This document shows positions 8,225-16,225 of a stretch of 38,312 nucleotides of DNA, piece by piece. The notes below the pieces were generated by a model. The model saw only the letters and a program-made list of their open reading frames with translations. It did no database searches and was not told the DNA's origin. The position numbers were made by a program, and so were the translations under genes. This DNA comes from Rikenellaceae bacterium (lineage in GTDB: Bacteria > Bacteroidota > Bacteroidia > Bacteroidales > UBA932). The stretch covers positions 1 through 38,312 of the forward strand of contig CAAGIG010000077.1 in assembly GCA_900769885.1 (NCBI GenBank), given 5' to 3'. The number at the start of each line of letters is the position of its first letter. Position 1 is the first letter of the stretch.

Positions 8225-10645
8225 TTAATAGCCTTGTAGGTTGATTCTCAGTTTGATATAAAAAGCTCTTCCCGCTTTTTGAAGACTGAAATTGTCATAC
8301 AACTGAGCATTTGTAATATTTCGGCATTCTGCTGAAATAGTGTATCTGTCGTGGTCAAAGGCGTACGAAAGGGTGATGTTGTGTGACAGCTGGTCGGGAA
8401 CGTATGCTTTGCTGTCGGCGCTACCGATATTTTCCCAATAAAGTGGGAAAGAGTGCTGGTAGTAGGCATCGTAAAGGAGGGTGAGTTTGTTCCCTTTAGC
8501 AAAGAGGTCGTTCCAGAAGAATCCTGCATCCCAGTTGGCAAACAGGTATGGGGTGTTGGGGAGTCTCACTTTGTAGTGCATACTCTCCTGCTGGGAGTTG
8601 CCGGTCCAGGTTTTTTCGTAGTCTCTGGTGTTGAAGTTGTTGAATGTTCCTCCTACGGTGAACCATTTTGAATAGGAGTATCTTAGGGAAATGTTGAATC
8701 CGATGGTCTTCACGTGGCCGTGGTTTTCGTAGAAACCATATTGGGTGCTGCCGTGTTTGCCGAGTCCCCTTTTGATATAGTCTTTTGTGTCTCTGTAAAC
8801 AAAGCTTCCTTCTGTGCTGAAGTAGTGTTTGTCCACAGTAAAGTTGTAATTGAGGTTGAAATTGAGGTTGTCGCTTTTTTCGGGTTTAAGGTCGCTTTTG
8901 CCCGCTTCCATATCTTCATCTCCGAAAAGTTCGTCTGTGGTGGGGAGTCTCAAAGCGTGTTCGTATGAGAGTTTCAGTTGGAGACCTTTGAGTGGAAAAT
9001 ATGTTGCAGCAGCTCCGTATCCCCAGGCAGAGGTAGTGTTGGACATCTGGATGTAATTGCCCACTCCGTCAGCATTTTGGGAGACAGGACCTTGGTTAAA
9101 TTGCGAGTAGAATTTGGCAAAGGCTGTTGCATTCCATTTTTTTGATGGCGAGAACAGATATGAGAATCCGGTAATGTTTTTTACGGTCACTTTGGGGATT
9201 GAAAAGTCTGTAAGGACCGAAGATGTTCCCACTTGGGATCTGGAGGTTCTGTCGTACCTTCCGAAAATGTGGTTTATAGTCCAGCGGTGTGCTTTTCCGA
9301 GGGAGTAACTGAGGTTCAGGTTTCCGTTCCAGTTTGTGTTTTTGGAGATACTGTTCTGGTAGGATTGCTCCCCTTTGCTCCCTTTGTCGTATGACTCTCC
9401 GTACCAGTTGTATGCTCTGGAGGAGGTGTCGATATTGTTTACAATATTGTGATTGTAATTCAAATTTGCTTTTAGTGATAGGTCCTTAATGATGAAATTT
9501 TTGTCAATGTATTCGATAGAAGGGGAGATATAGTATCCTCTGCGATGTTTGTCCCCGAATACAATGTCTTGATATACACCTGTTTGAATCTCTTTGTAGA
9601 ATTGCGAGTAAGAGAGTCCGAACATAAGCCGGTCAGCCCATTTTTTGCCGACTACACCCAATTTTGCTATGGCTGCTTCGTTGTGGAAATTGTCGTGAAA
9701 TCTGCGGACGTGTTTGATGTCGTTCTTGTTGATGGGGTATTTGTAGATGCTTCCGTCCTCGAGGACTTCGAATTCTCTGACCCAGGTATCTACGAAATAT
9801 GAGTTGTCGGAGTAGTTCTGGAAGAGGTTCAGTTCGTATGAGAATCCGTTTTGGAGAGTCTGTCCGGCATTGATGTGAGATTTGTGTGTATTGAATGAAC
9901 CGTATGAGTAAGAGGCGTTTGCAAACCATTTTCTCATATTTTTATTGGTTACGATATTGATTACTCCACCGATGGCATCTGTTCCGAAGTGTACAGGTAC
10001 GACACCTTTGTAAACTTCGATTTTCTCTGCAAAGTTCACAGGTATGTTGTTGATGTCAAATGCGGCTCCGACTCCCTCCTGGGGAACTCCGTCAATGAAT
10101 ATTTTTACGTGTTTGCCACTGAATCCGTCGAGCATTATCTGCATATCGCTGCCTACTCCTCCCGATTCTCTGAGTTTCATTCCTGGAAGGGTGGAGAGTG
10201 CTTCGCTGAGGCTTTTTGTCGAATTGATCAACGCATCGGTTTTGATTTCCATTGCGTTGAATGCTGATAGTTTCACTTTGCTTATCGCACCGGCTGTAAT
10301 TACTGCCTCTTCCATCATCTCTATATTTGGGGTTAACTCAATATGAAATTCACCCGAGAGATGTTTCCCAATCTCAATCTCTTTTTCAAATTCGTGGTAG
10401 CCGACTGCTGAAACACAAAGGGTGTATTTCCCGGCGGGAGCCTGGATGATCCATTCCCCTTTTTCATTGCTCCATACTCCGTGAGGGGTACCTTTTAGAA
10501 AAATTGAAGCAAATTCGACACTCTGCTCTTCGGAAGAGGTTATCATTCCGCTGATTGTAAAACTTTCATCCGATTTTGCCACAACTTGTGGGAGGTTTGA
10601 AAAAGATAATAATAATATAAGTGCGATTGTTTTCAGTGTTTTCAT
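8225..10645 (-). CDS. xusA: TonB-dependent siderophore receptor (XusA-like)
   Basis: This 806-residue outer-membrane receptor has a signal peptide of about 24 residues (ending VVAKS). A CarboxypepD_reg-like beta domain spans about 27-105 (GVWSNEKGEWIIQAPAGKY). The TonB plug spans about 115-235 and includes LPGMKLRESGG, IFIDGVPQ, IEVYKGVVPVHFG and AIGGVINIVT. A 22-strand-type barrel ends in FYIKLRINLQGY. It lacks the partner SusD, and the next genes are DUF4374 and PepSY proteins. The operon therefore matches the Xus xenosiderophore system rather than a glycan locus. The start at 10645 is the only one that keeps the signal peptide, yet a TAATTTTG box lies only 4 nt upstream, which would make the transcript leaderless or nearly so. 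Confidence 0.87.
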   Translation of the reverse strand: MKTLKTIALILLLSFSNLPQVVAKSDESFTISGMITSSEEQSVEFASIFLKGTPHGVWSNEKGEWIIQAPAGKYTLCVSAVGYHEFEKEIEIGKHLSGEFHIELTPNIEMMEEAVITAGAISKVKLSAFNAMEIKTDALINSTKSLSEALSTLPGMKLRESGGVGSDMQIMLDGFSGKHVKIFIDGVPQEGVGAAFDINNIPVNFAEKIEVYKGVVPVHFGTDAIGGVINIVTNKNMRKWFANASYSYGSFNTHKSHINAGQTLQNGFSYELNLFQNYSDNSYFVDTWVREFEVLEDGSIYKYPINKNDIKHVRRFHDNFHNEAAIAKLGVVGKKWADRLMFGLSYSQFYKEIQTGVYQDIVFGDKHRRGYYISPSIEYIDKNFIIKDLSLKANLNYNHNIVNNIDTSSRAYNWYGESYDKGSKGEQSYQNSISKNTNWNGNLNLSYSLGKAHRWTINHIFGRYDRTSRSQVGTSSVLTDFSIPKVTVKNITGFSYLFSPSKKWNATAFAKFYSQFNQGPVSQNADGVGNYIQMSNTTSAWGYGAAATYFPLKGLQLKLSYEHALRLPTTDELFGDEDMEAGKSDLKPEKSDNLNFNLNYNFTVDKHYFSTEGSFVYRDTKDYIKRGLGKHGSTQYGFYENHGHVKTIGFNISLRYSYSKWFTVGGTFNNFNTRDYEKTWTGNSQQESMHYKVRLPNTPYLFANWDAGFFWNDLFAKGNKLTLLYDAYYQHSFPLYWENIGSADSKAYVPDQLSHNITLSYAFDHDRYTISAECRNITNAQLYDNFSLQKAGRAFYIKLRINLQGY

Positions 10646-10649
10646 ACCG

Positions 10650-10680
10650 CAAAATTATTCTCCTGTGACTCTTCAGACAA
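10650..10680 (-). promoter_or_regulatory. Promoter of the xus-like operon, abutting the start codon
   Basis: Minus-strand TTG (10680-10678), a 20-nt spacer and TAATTTTG (10657-10650) match the -33/-7 consensus. The ATG begins at 10645, so transcription should start at or next to it. A small palindrome CCCTATTTTAGGG (10682-10694) touches the -33 box and could be an operator. Confidence 0.6.
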
Positions 10681-10789
10681 TCCCTATTTTAGGGTAAAAA
10701 TTGCTCCGCTCTTAATTATTTTGTAGTACCAAATTCTATTTATTTTTATAGAAATATCATTAATTTCTTCATTTTATCCCTTTTTTTAG

Positions 10790-10797
10790 TATATTTG
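10790..10797 (+). promoter_or_regulatory. -7 box for the DUF2490/dehydrogenase pair
   Basis: TATATTTG fits TAnnTTTG and lies 29 nt before the chosen start at 10827. No good TTTG is seen at the expected distance, so the call is weak. Confidence 0.4.
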
Positions 10798-10826
10798 AAT
10801 GATTGTTGACTTTTAAAAAAGATAGA

Positions 10827-11528
10827 ATGATGAAATTTCAATTCAGACGATTGTTGCTATGCTTACCATTAGTAATAATGTTGGTTGCACCTGTTCCGCT
10901 GAGTGCGCAGGAAGAGGTAGAGCCTTTGGAACACGATTTTGGAATTTGGGGCGATCTTACCATTAAGAAACATATTGTGAGTGGACTCTCTGCTTCAGTT
11001 TTGGGAAATATCAGGACAAAGGAGAACAGTTCTCAGATAGACCAGTGGAGAATCAATCCCGAGCTGCAGTTCAAATTCAACGACTATTTTGATCTCTCTG
11101 CAGGATATATTTATTACAGATCGAATAAAGGGATTGAGTATCAGGGAAATCACCGTTGGTATGGAGCTGTCCGTATGGCGGTAAGTTTTGGCCCGGTGCA
11201 TCTCCATTTGCGTGAGAGATTTGAACAAACCATCAGAGAAGGTATGGAACCCGGGGATTATGGCAGGGTCTATAATTATTTGAGGAGCCGCGTGGGGATT
11301 GACCTGAAATTTGAGAATTGTCCTGTAACTCCTTATCTGAATGTGGAGAACTTTTTGTATGTGTTTGAGTACAAAGGTGGTGAGATGGCAGAGATGAGAT
11401 ATACCGCAGGTGTGAAATATAAATTTGCAAAGATTCATACATTGGATCTTTATTACAGAATAAATCAGAAATTTCCCGTTACAGAGCTTAAGCATATAAT
11501 GGGATTAGGTTATACGCTATCATTTTAA
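10827..11528 (+). CDS. DUF2490 outer-membrane beta-barrel protein
   Basis: The frame is open from 10803 with a TTG, but the ATG at 10827 gives a clean signal peptide (MMKFQFRRLLLCLPLVIMLVAPVPLSAQ) and a 233-residue product. The mature part has the alternating pattern of an outer-membrane barrel with DUF2490 landmarks: FGIWGDLTIKK, WRINPELQFKFNDYFDLSAGYIYY, NHRWYGAV and a terminal GLGYTLSF. The family has no established function. The dehydrogenase gene begins 15 nt downstream on the same strand, so the two are probably co-transcribed, but a metabolic link is not obvious. Confidence 0.85.
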   Translation: MMKFQFRRLLLCLPLVIMLVAPVPLSAQEEVEPLEHDFGIWGDLTIKKHIVSGLSASVLGNIRTKENSSQIDQWRINPELQFKFNDYFDLSAGYIYYRSNKGIEYQGNHRWYGAVRMAVSFGPVHLHLRERFEQTIREGMEPGDYGRVYNYLRSRVGIDLKFENCPVTPYLNVENFLYVFEYKGGEMAEMRYTAGVKYKFAKIHTLDLYYRINQKFPVTELKHIMGLGYTLSF

Positions 11529-11543
11529 TTAAATAATACAGAT

Positions 11544-13169
11544 ATGAGAAACGCAATTTACAATTTCCCGATTCCTAATAATGAACCGGTTAAGGCTTAT
11601 CTGAAAGGCTCTCCCGAGAGAGAAGCATTGGAGGCTGAACTTAAAAGACAAACTGAGACAGTTCTCGATATTCCTATTATAATAGGTGGTAAGGAAATCA
11701 GAACGGGAAATACAGGCAAGGTTGTGATGCCTCATAATCATCAACACGTGTTGGCAACATATCATAAGGCCGGTCCCGCAGAGGTTAAAATGGCGATTGA
11801 TGCTGCTATGGCTGCTCACGCAGAGTGGGAATTGTTGGAGTGGACTACCCGTGTGGCTATTTTGATGAGAGTTGCTGAACTTATCACAGGAAAATATCGT
11901 GCTTTGATTAATGCTGCAAGTATGCTTGGACAAAGCAAGAACTGCTATCAGGCTGAGATTGATGCAGTTTGTGAGTTGGCGGACTTTATCAGATATAACG
12001 CTGCTTACGCTTCCAAAATATATAACTTGCAACCAAAGAGTGCTCCCAACCAGATAAACAGTGTCGAGTACCGTCCTTTGGAGGGCTTCGTATTCGCTTT
12101 GAGTCCATTTAACTTCACTTCGATTGCATCCAATCTGGCACTTTCGCCGGTATTGATGGGTAATACAGTGGTGTGGAAACCCTCTACAACTTCCATTTTG
12201 TCAAATTATTATCTGATGCAAATCTACAAAGAGGCTGGTCTTCCTGACGGAGTTGTAAACTTTATTCCCGGCAGTGGTGCTGTTATTGGCAAAGAGATTT
12301 TCGCTTCGCCAGATTTGGCAGGAGTCCATTTTACAGGCTCGAGCGCAACTTTCAAGACCATCTGGAGACAAGTTGGAGAAAATCTTGATACATACAAAGC
12401 ATATCCCCGTTTGGTTGGCGAGACAGGTGGCAAGGACTTTATCTTCGTTCATCCTTCGGCTGTGGCAGAGGAGGTCGGCAATGCAGCATTCTGCGGAGCT
12501 TTTGAGTTCCAAGGTCAAAAATGTTCTGCTGCATCCAGAATGTATGTTCCTGAGTCATTGTGGCCTGCAGTTCTGGAGAAGATAAAGGATTCTGCATCAA
12601 AGGTTAAAATGGGAGATGTTGCCGATTTCGACAATTTTATCAATGCAGTGATCGATGAGGCTTCATTTGACAATATCGCTTCGTATATTGATTATGCAAA
12701 GAATTCTCCTGAAGCAAAGATTGTTATGGGTGGAAAATACGATAAATCGGTCGGATATTTTGTGGAACCTACCGTTATTGTAACAACCAATCCTCATTTC
12801 AAATCAATGGAAGAGGAGATTTTCGGACCTGTCCTTACAGTTTATGTATATCCTGATGCGCAAGTGGAAGAGACTGCTGCGATTTGTGACAAAACTTCTC
12901 CTTATGCCCTTACCGGTGCAATCTGGGGTCGTGACAGAGTGGCTCTTGAAAGACTTGCTACAATCCTTAGATATACAGCAGGTAACTTCTATATCAATGA
13001 CAAACCTACCGGAGCAGTAGTGGGAATGCAACCTTTCGGTGGCTCGCGTGCTTCAGGAACCAATGACAAAGCGGGTGGAGAACTGAACCTTATCCGCTGG
13101 GTACTCCCACGCTCTATAAAAGAGACATTGGTTCCACCAACAGATCACAGATATACTTATATGAAATAG
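11544..13169 (+). CDS. pruA: L-glutamate gamma-semialdehyde dehydrogenase (1-pyrroline-5-carboxylate dehydrogenase)
   Basis: This 541-residue aldehyde dehydrogenase oxidises glutamate-gamma-semialdehyde (from pyrroline-5-carboxylate) to glutamate with NAD+, the last step of proline catabolism. It acts in the cytosol. Visible motifs are SPFNFT (187-192), FTGS (263-266), the general-base glutamate in LVGETGGKDF (E293) and the nucleophile in GQKCSAASR (C327). The N-terminal MRNAIYNFPIPNNEPV and the length match stand-alone P5CDH enzymes. No proline dehydrogenase gene is in the window. It follows the DUF2490 gene by 15 nt and is followed by a GC-rich hairpin. Confidence 0.95.
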   Translation: MRNAIYNFPIPNNEPVKAYLKGSPEREALEAELKRQTETVLDIPIIIGGKEIRTGNTGKVVMPHNHQHVLATYHKAGPAEVKMAIDAAMAAHAEWELLEWTTRVAILMRVAELITGKYRALINAASMLGQSKNCYQAEIDAVCELADFIRYNAAYASKIYNLQPKSAPNQINSVEYRPLEGFVFALSPFNFTSIASNLALSPVLMGNTVVWKPSTTSILSNYYLMQIYKEAGLPDGVVNFIPGSGAVIGKEIFASPDLAGVHFTGSSATFKTIWRQVGENLDTYKAYPRLVGETGGKDFIFVHPSAVAEEVGNAAFCGAFEFQGQKCSAASRMYVPESLWPAVLEKIKDSASKVKMGDVADFDNFINAVIDEASFDNIASYIDYAKNSPEAKIVMGGKYDKSVGYFVEPTVIVTTNPHFKSMEEEIFGPVLTVYVYPDAQVEETAAICDKTSPYALTGAIWGRDRVALERLATILRYTAGNFYINDKPTGAVVGMQPFGGSRASGTNDKAGGELNLIRWVLPRSIKETLVPPTDHRYTYMK

Positions 13170-13198
13170 TAATTGAGGCCGGATCTTCTGATATTGAA

Positions 13199-13227
13199 CC
13201 CCGAAAGTTTTTGTCTAACTTTCGGGG
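13199..13227 (+). terminator. Hairpin terminator after the dehydrogenase gene
   Basis: A perfect 11-bp stem CCCCGAAAGTT/AACTTTCGGGG has a 7-nt loop. Only a short T-poor tail follows (TTCATG), so termination may be inefficient or factor-dependent. Confidence 0.65.
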
Positions 13228-13516
13228 TTCATGTCATTCCGGTTACCACCTTTATCATTCCATTGTGCATACTCCTAATGAGTTTGTTTAGGTATTAATC
13301 ACGCTTTATCTTAATATGTTGATGAATATTTTTGCGTCAATACGCATTTTTGTTCAATAAGGATAGTTTTTATTACTGATATTACCAAATAAAGGCAAGG
13401 CAAATATTCTTCTTCGCATATTACAATTTGACTACACTTGCTTAATCATATGTGCTTTCAACTATCAAAATAGCTAGGGTAGGTTAATAGTATTCTATAT
13501 AATTGTGATCTTATGC
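13228..13516. other. AT-rich intergenic stretch without a gene
   Basis: No reading frame longer than about 15 codons and no RNA gene is recognisable in either strand. It contains a TATTTTTG box (13327-13334) with a poor -33 partner. It also has a small hairpin TGCGT-caat-ACGCA followed by five T (13333-13351), which could be a weak terminator. The stretch separates the dehydrogenase from the end of the Fic gene. Confidence 0.5.
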
Positions 13517-14413
13517 TCAGTACTCAATGCGGAAATAGTCAAGGAGTGATTTGTAGTTGTCTTGTGCAGTAAGGCAGGTGTCCAAAAGGTAACCTTTGAG
13601 GTGAGTCCATTCCCGAAGTCCGCGATAATAGAACATTTTGAGTTCTTCTGTGATGATGAATGGTACAAATCCATTTGCCAGGCATTCTTTGAACATTATA
13701 AGTCTTCCAATTCGTCCATTTCCATCTTGAAAAGGATGAATGTTTTCAAATTTCTGATGAAAGTCAAGAATGTCTTCAAATCTCTTTTGTTTTTTTGAGT
13801 TGTATTCTTTTAGAAGAGTTTTCATTTCGTTGTGTACATTCTCCGGCAATACAGTTTCATTGCCGCCAACTTCATTGGGCAGACGTTTGTATTCTCCAAC
13901 GGCAAACCACTCTTTTGTGGAGTCTGATGTTCCGTTTTTTAGAATGGAATGGAGTTCTTTAATAAAACTTTCAGTGAGAGTTTCTTCTGCTCTGGCGATA
14001 ATCAAATCAATGCAACGGAAGTGGTTTGTAGTTTCAATTATATCATCGACATACAGGCAAAGACCATTCTCTTCCTCAAAGCCAATGGTGTTGGTTTCAA
14101 ATATATAGCGAGTTTGCTGATGAGTCAGTCGGCTTCCTTCTATGTGATTGGAGTTATATGTCATATCAATTTGAGTGCGATGATATATTCCTCCTTTAAT
14201 TCTCATTTGCTGTTGTTCGCGGAGCGCTATAAGCAGGGGAGAAACCTTCTTAGATTTAGACCTGCGGGATGGGATTTCTGAATTTTCCGGTATGTTCCAG
14301 GTCTTACCCACAATATAAGCACCTGCAATCTTACCAAGTTTGCAATAGTTCCTGACTGTTCTTTCTGAACATCCGTGTTTTTGAGCAAATTCTGATACTG
14401 ATATGTATTTCAT
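13517..14413 (-). CDS. Fic-family protein with N-terminal HTH domain
   Basis: This 298-residue protein begins with an excisionase-like helix-turn-helix (ISVSEFAQKHGCSERTVRNYCKLGKIAG, residues 4-31). An inhibitory helix carries SNHIEG (88-93), which fits the class II [ST]xxxE[GN] motif with E92. The Fic core motif HPFQDGNGRIGR is at 226-237, with all catalytic positions present (H226, D230, N232, R234, R237). Fic enzymes usually transfer AMP from ATP to a hydroxyl on a target protein. The intact inhibitory motif suggests an auto-inhibited enzyme. No separate antitoxin gene is adjacent. The upstream region has a 20-bp palindrome and a repeated half-site, so I infer that the protein may bind its own promoter. 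The target is unknown. The gene is more AT-rich than the neighbouring housekeeping genes. Confidence 0.93.
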   Translation of the reverse strand: MKYISVSEFAQKHGCSERTVRNYCKLGKIAGAYIVGKTWNIPENSEIPSRRSKSKKVSPLLIALREQQQMRIKGGIYHRTQIDMTYNSNHIEGSRLTHQQTRYIFETNTIGFEEENGLCLYVDDIIETTNHFRCIDLIIARAEETLTESFIKELHSILKNGTSDSTKEWFAVGEYKRLPNEVGGNETVLPENVHNEMKTLLKEYNSKKQKRFEDILDFHQKFENIHPFQDGNGRIGRLIMFKECLANGFVPFIITEELKMFYYRGLREWTHLKGYLLDTCLTAQDNYKSLLDYFRIEY

Positions 14414-14423
14414 AATTCAATAT

Positions 14424-14432
14424 TATCGGCAA
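14424..14432 (-). promoter_or_regulatory. Operator half-site near the fic start codon
   Basis: TATCGGCAA here is identical to the right half of the palindrome at 14467-14486. The two copies are offset by exactly 52 bp, about five helical turns, which would place both on the same DNA face. The site lies 11 nt before the fic ATG. Confidence 0.5.
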
Positions 14433-14466
14433 CTTTTAATCCGAAAAGTGCTGTAAATATAGGAAA

Positions 14467-14486
14467 TCTTGCCGATATCGGCAAGA
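14467..14486. promoter_or_regulatory. Perfect 20-bp palindromic operator candidate
   Basis: TCTTGCCGATATCGGCAAGA is a perfect palindrome in the divergent region between the fic and fabK-like genes. With no T-tract and a perfectly contiguous dyad, it looks like a dimer-binding operator rather than a terminator. Confidence 0.65.
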
Positions 14487-14491
14487 AATAT

Positions 14492-14505
14492 CAGATAAGT
14501 ATCTG
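14492..14505. promoter_or_regulatory. Second small palindrome in the fic/fabK divergent region
   Basis: CAGATA-AG-TATCTG is a 6-bp dyad 5 nt beyond the larger palindrome. It could be a second operator or part of the fabK-side promoter. The evidence is only symmetry. Confidence 0.3.
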
Positions 14506-14534
14506 CTTTGGGTCGCTTGAATGAAAATTCTCCT

Positions 14535-14542
14535 TATTTTTG
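14535..14542 (+). promoter_or_regulatory. -7 box for the fabK-like gene
   Basis: TATTTTTG fits TAnnTTTG, 54 nt before the start at 14597. TTTG at 14507-14510 is 24 nt upstream, longer than the usual spacing, so the promoter is only tentative. Confidence 0.4.
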
Positions 14543-14596
14543 CATAGGTGCTGGTTTATCAGCATTTAGAGTGGTTTTGATTTGAAAATACAGAAT

Positions 14597-15550
14597 ATGG
14601 AAAGAATAGATAACAGAGTTACCCGCTTGTTCGGGATACGCTATCCGATTATTTCGGGTGGAATGGTCTGGTGCAGTGGGGCAAAGCTTGCTGCAGCGGT
14701 TAGTAATGCCGGTGGGTTGGGGCTTATCGGGGCAGGTTCGCTGAAACCCGATTTGCTCAGGGAACATATTGTAAAATGCAGGGAACTTACCAAGGAACCT
14801 TTTGGGGTGAATGTCCCTTTGATGTCTCCATACTCGGCAGAGTTGATGGAGGTGGTTATTCAGGAGAAGGTTCCGATTGTGTTTACCTCTGCCGGAAATC
14901 CCAAATTGTGGACCGACCGACTCCACGAAAATGGGATAAAAGTGGCTCACGTGGTGTCGAGTTCAAAGTTTGCTTTGAAGGCACAGCAGGCTGGGGTGGA
15001 TGCGGTTGTGGCAGAAGGGTTTGAGGCGGGAGGACATAATGGCCGCGAGGAGACCACCACAATGGTACTCATCCCTTCGGTAAAGGAAGTGCTGGATATT
15101 CCTTTGATTGCAGCCGGGGGAATTGCCACCGGAGGTGCGATGCTGGCTTGTTTTGCTTTAGGTGCTGAAGGGGTACAGGTCGGAAGCCGCTTTGCGGTCT
15201 CTTATGAGAGTAGTGCTTCATTGGAGTTCAAGACTCTTTGCACCACATTGAATGAAGGGGATACAATGTTGTCTTTGAAGAAGATAAGTCCTACACGACT
15301 TGTCCGCAACAGACTTTTTGAGCAAATAGACAATGCGGAACAGGCTGGTGCTTCCAAAGAGGAACTTCAGGAAATTCTCGGTCGTGGCAAAGCGCAGCAA
15401 GGTATCTTCTACGGAGACCTTGAGAATGGAGAACTTGAAATCGGACAAGTGAGTTCCATTATTCGTGATATTCCCACTGCCTCCGAAATCATAGAGAGAA
15501 TGGTGTTGGAATTTGAACAGGGAATTTCTCAGTTTAGGTCACTGGTTTAA
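14597..15550 (+). CDS. fabK: FabK-like FMN-dependent enoyl-ACP reductase / nitronate monooxygenase family
   Basis: The ATG at 14597 gives a 317-residue TIM-barrel flavoprotein. Key family segments are YPIISGGMVW near the N-terminus, GVNVPLMSP, TSAGNP, AEGFEAGGHNG with the catalytic-type histidine H147, IAAGGIATG for FMN phosphate binding, VQVGSRF and GQVSSII near the end. Both order and spacing follow Streptococcus FabK, which reduces enoyl-ACP in the last step of fatty-acid elongation. The same fold includes nitronate monooxygenases, so the substrate is likely but not certain. The reading frame upstream of the ATG is open to a TTG at 14582, but the ATG gives the family's usual N-terminus. 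It converges on the cyclo-ligase gene, with only 7 nt between stops. Confidence 0.82.
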   Translation: MERIDNRVTRLFGIRYPIISGGMVWCSGAKLAAAVSNAGGLGLIGAGSLKPDLLREHIVKCRELTKEPFGVNVPLMSPYSAELMEVVIQEKVPIVFTSAGNPKLWTDRLHENGIKVAHVVSSSKFALKAQQAGVDAVVAEGFEAGGHNGREETTTMVLIPSVKEVLDIPLIAAGGIATGGAMLACFALGAEGVQVGSRFAVSYESSASLEFKTLCTTLNEGDTMLSLKKISPTRLVRNRLFEQIDNAEQAGASKEELQEILGRGKAQQGIFYGDLENGELEIGQVSSIIRDIPTASEIIERMVLEFEQGISQFRSLV

Positions 15551-15557
15551 TTTCGGT

Positions 15558-16151
15558 TTACCCGATTTCGATTATCTCACTTTCGGTGATGATGGTATTC
15601 ATCAGCTCATCGTGTGGCTCTTTTGGGACAGAATCTATCAATTGGAAATCGAAGCAGACTCCTATTTTTACAGGGGTCTGTTCTTTTTTTATCACTTTGC
15701 TGAACATCCTGTCATAGAATCCTTTACCTCGTCCCATTCTACCACCCTGGCGGTCAAATGCCACTCCCGGAACTACGACCAGATCGATATTTTCAATCGA
15801 TGTCTCCTCTGCATCAACAGAGGGTTCGGGAATCGCAAATGATTCTCCGGCTACAAGGGTTTCCACCCCGTTGAATTTTTTTATCAGCAAATCCTCTCCG
15901 TCTACGACCGGTAAAAAGATATTTTTATGTGCAGCCAATCTTTGTACGGCAATATGGGTGTGCACCTCGTCATTCATCGACCAATAGAAAAGGATGTTTT
16001 GAGCTTTGATAAAGTCGGGATGACTCTCCAGTTTGTCGAGAATCGGAGCAGATCGCTCAATCTTTTTCTCAAAAGGAATCTCTTTCTTTAAAGCTGAAAT
16101 CTCTTTACGGATATACTTTTTGATCAAAATAATATCTTCAGTCGGTTGCAT
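15558..16151 (-). CDS. 5-formyltetrahydrofolate cyclo-ligase
   Basis: This 197-residue cytosolic enzyme converts 5-formyl-THF to 5,10-methenyl-THF using ATP, recycling a folate storage and inhibitor form. The diagnostic C-terminal ATP-binding signature is VVVPGVAFDRQGGRMGRGKG (residues 125-144) followed by FYDR. An early basic helix (KKYIRKEISALKKE) is where the family has its conserved RK residues. FYWSMNDEVHT matches the substrate-loop region. It is transcribed divergently from queH with 74 nt between starts. A possible -7 box TACATTTG (16188-16181, minus strand) lies in that gap without a clear -33. Confidence 0.92.
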   Translation of the reverse strand: MQPTEDIILIKKYIRKEISALKKEIPFEKKIERSAPILDKLESHPDFIKAQNILFYWSMNDEVHTHIAVQRLAAHKNIFLPVVDGEDLLIKKFNGVETLVAGESFAIPEPSVDAEETSIENIDLVVVPGVAFDRQGGRMGRGKGFYDRMFSKVIKKEQTPVKIGVCFDFQLIDSVPKEPHDELMNTIITESEIIEIG

Positions 16152-16225
16152 AGTTGTCTTTTAATTGGTGTTTGCTTGTGCAAATGTAGCGAATATGGAT
16201 TAATTTTGTGCTCTAATGATTTCAA

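Noticed and set aside
10995..11495. Minus-strand open frame of 166 codons
   Set aside because: It is antisense to the DUF2490 gene, with no recognisable protein features.
13333..13351. Small hairpin followed by five T as a terminator
   Set aside because: The stem is only 5 bp and lies about 160 nt after the dehydrogenase stop, so it is mentioned only as a weak possibility.
16181..16208. Pair of divergent promoters for the cyclo-ligase and queH genes
   Set aside because: Both -7-like boxes exist (TACATTTG on minus, TAATTTTG on plus), but neither has a correctly spaced -33 element, so I did not list them as promoters.
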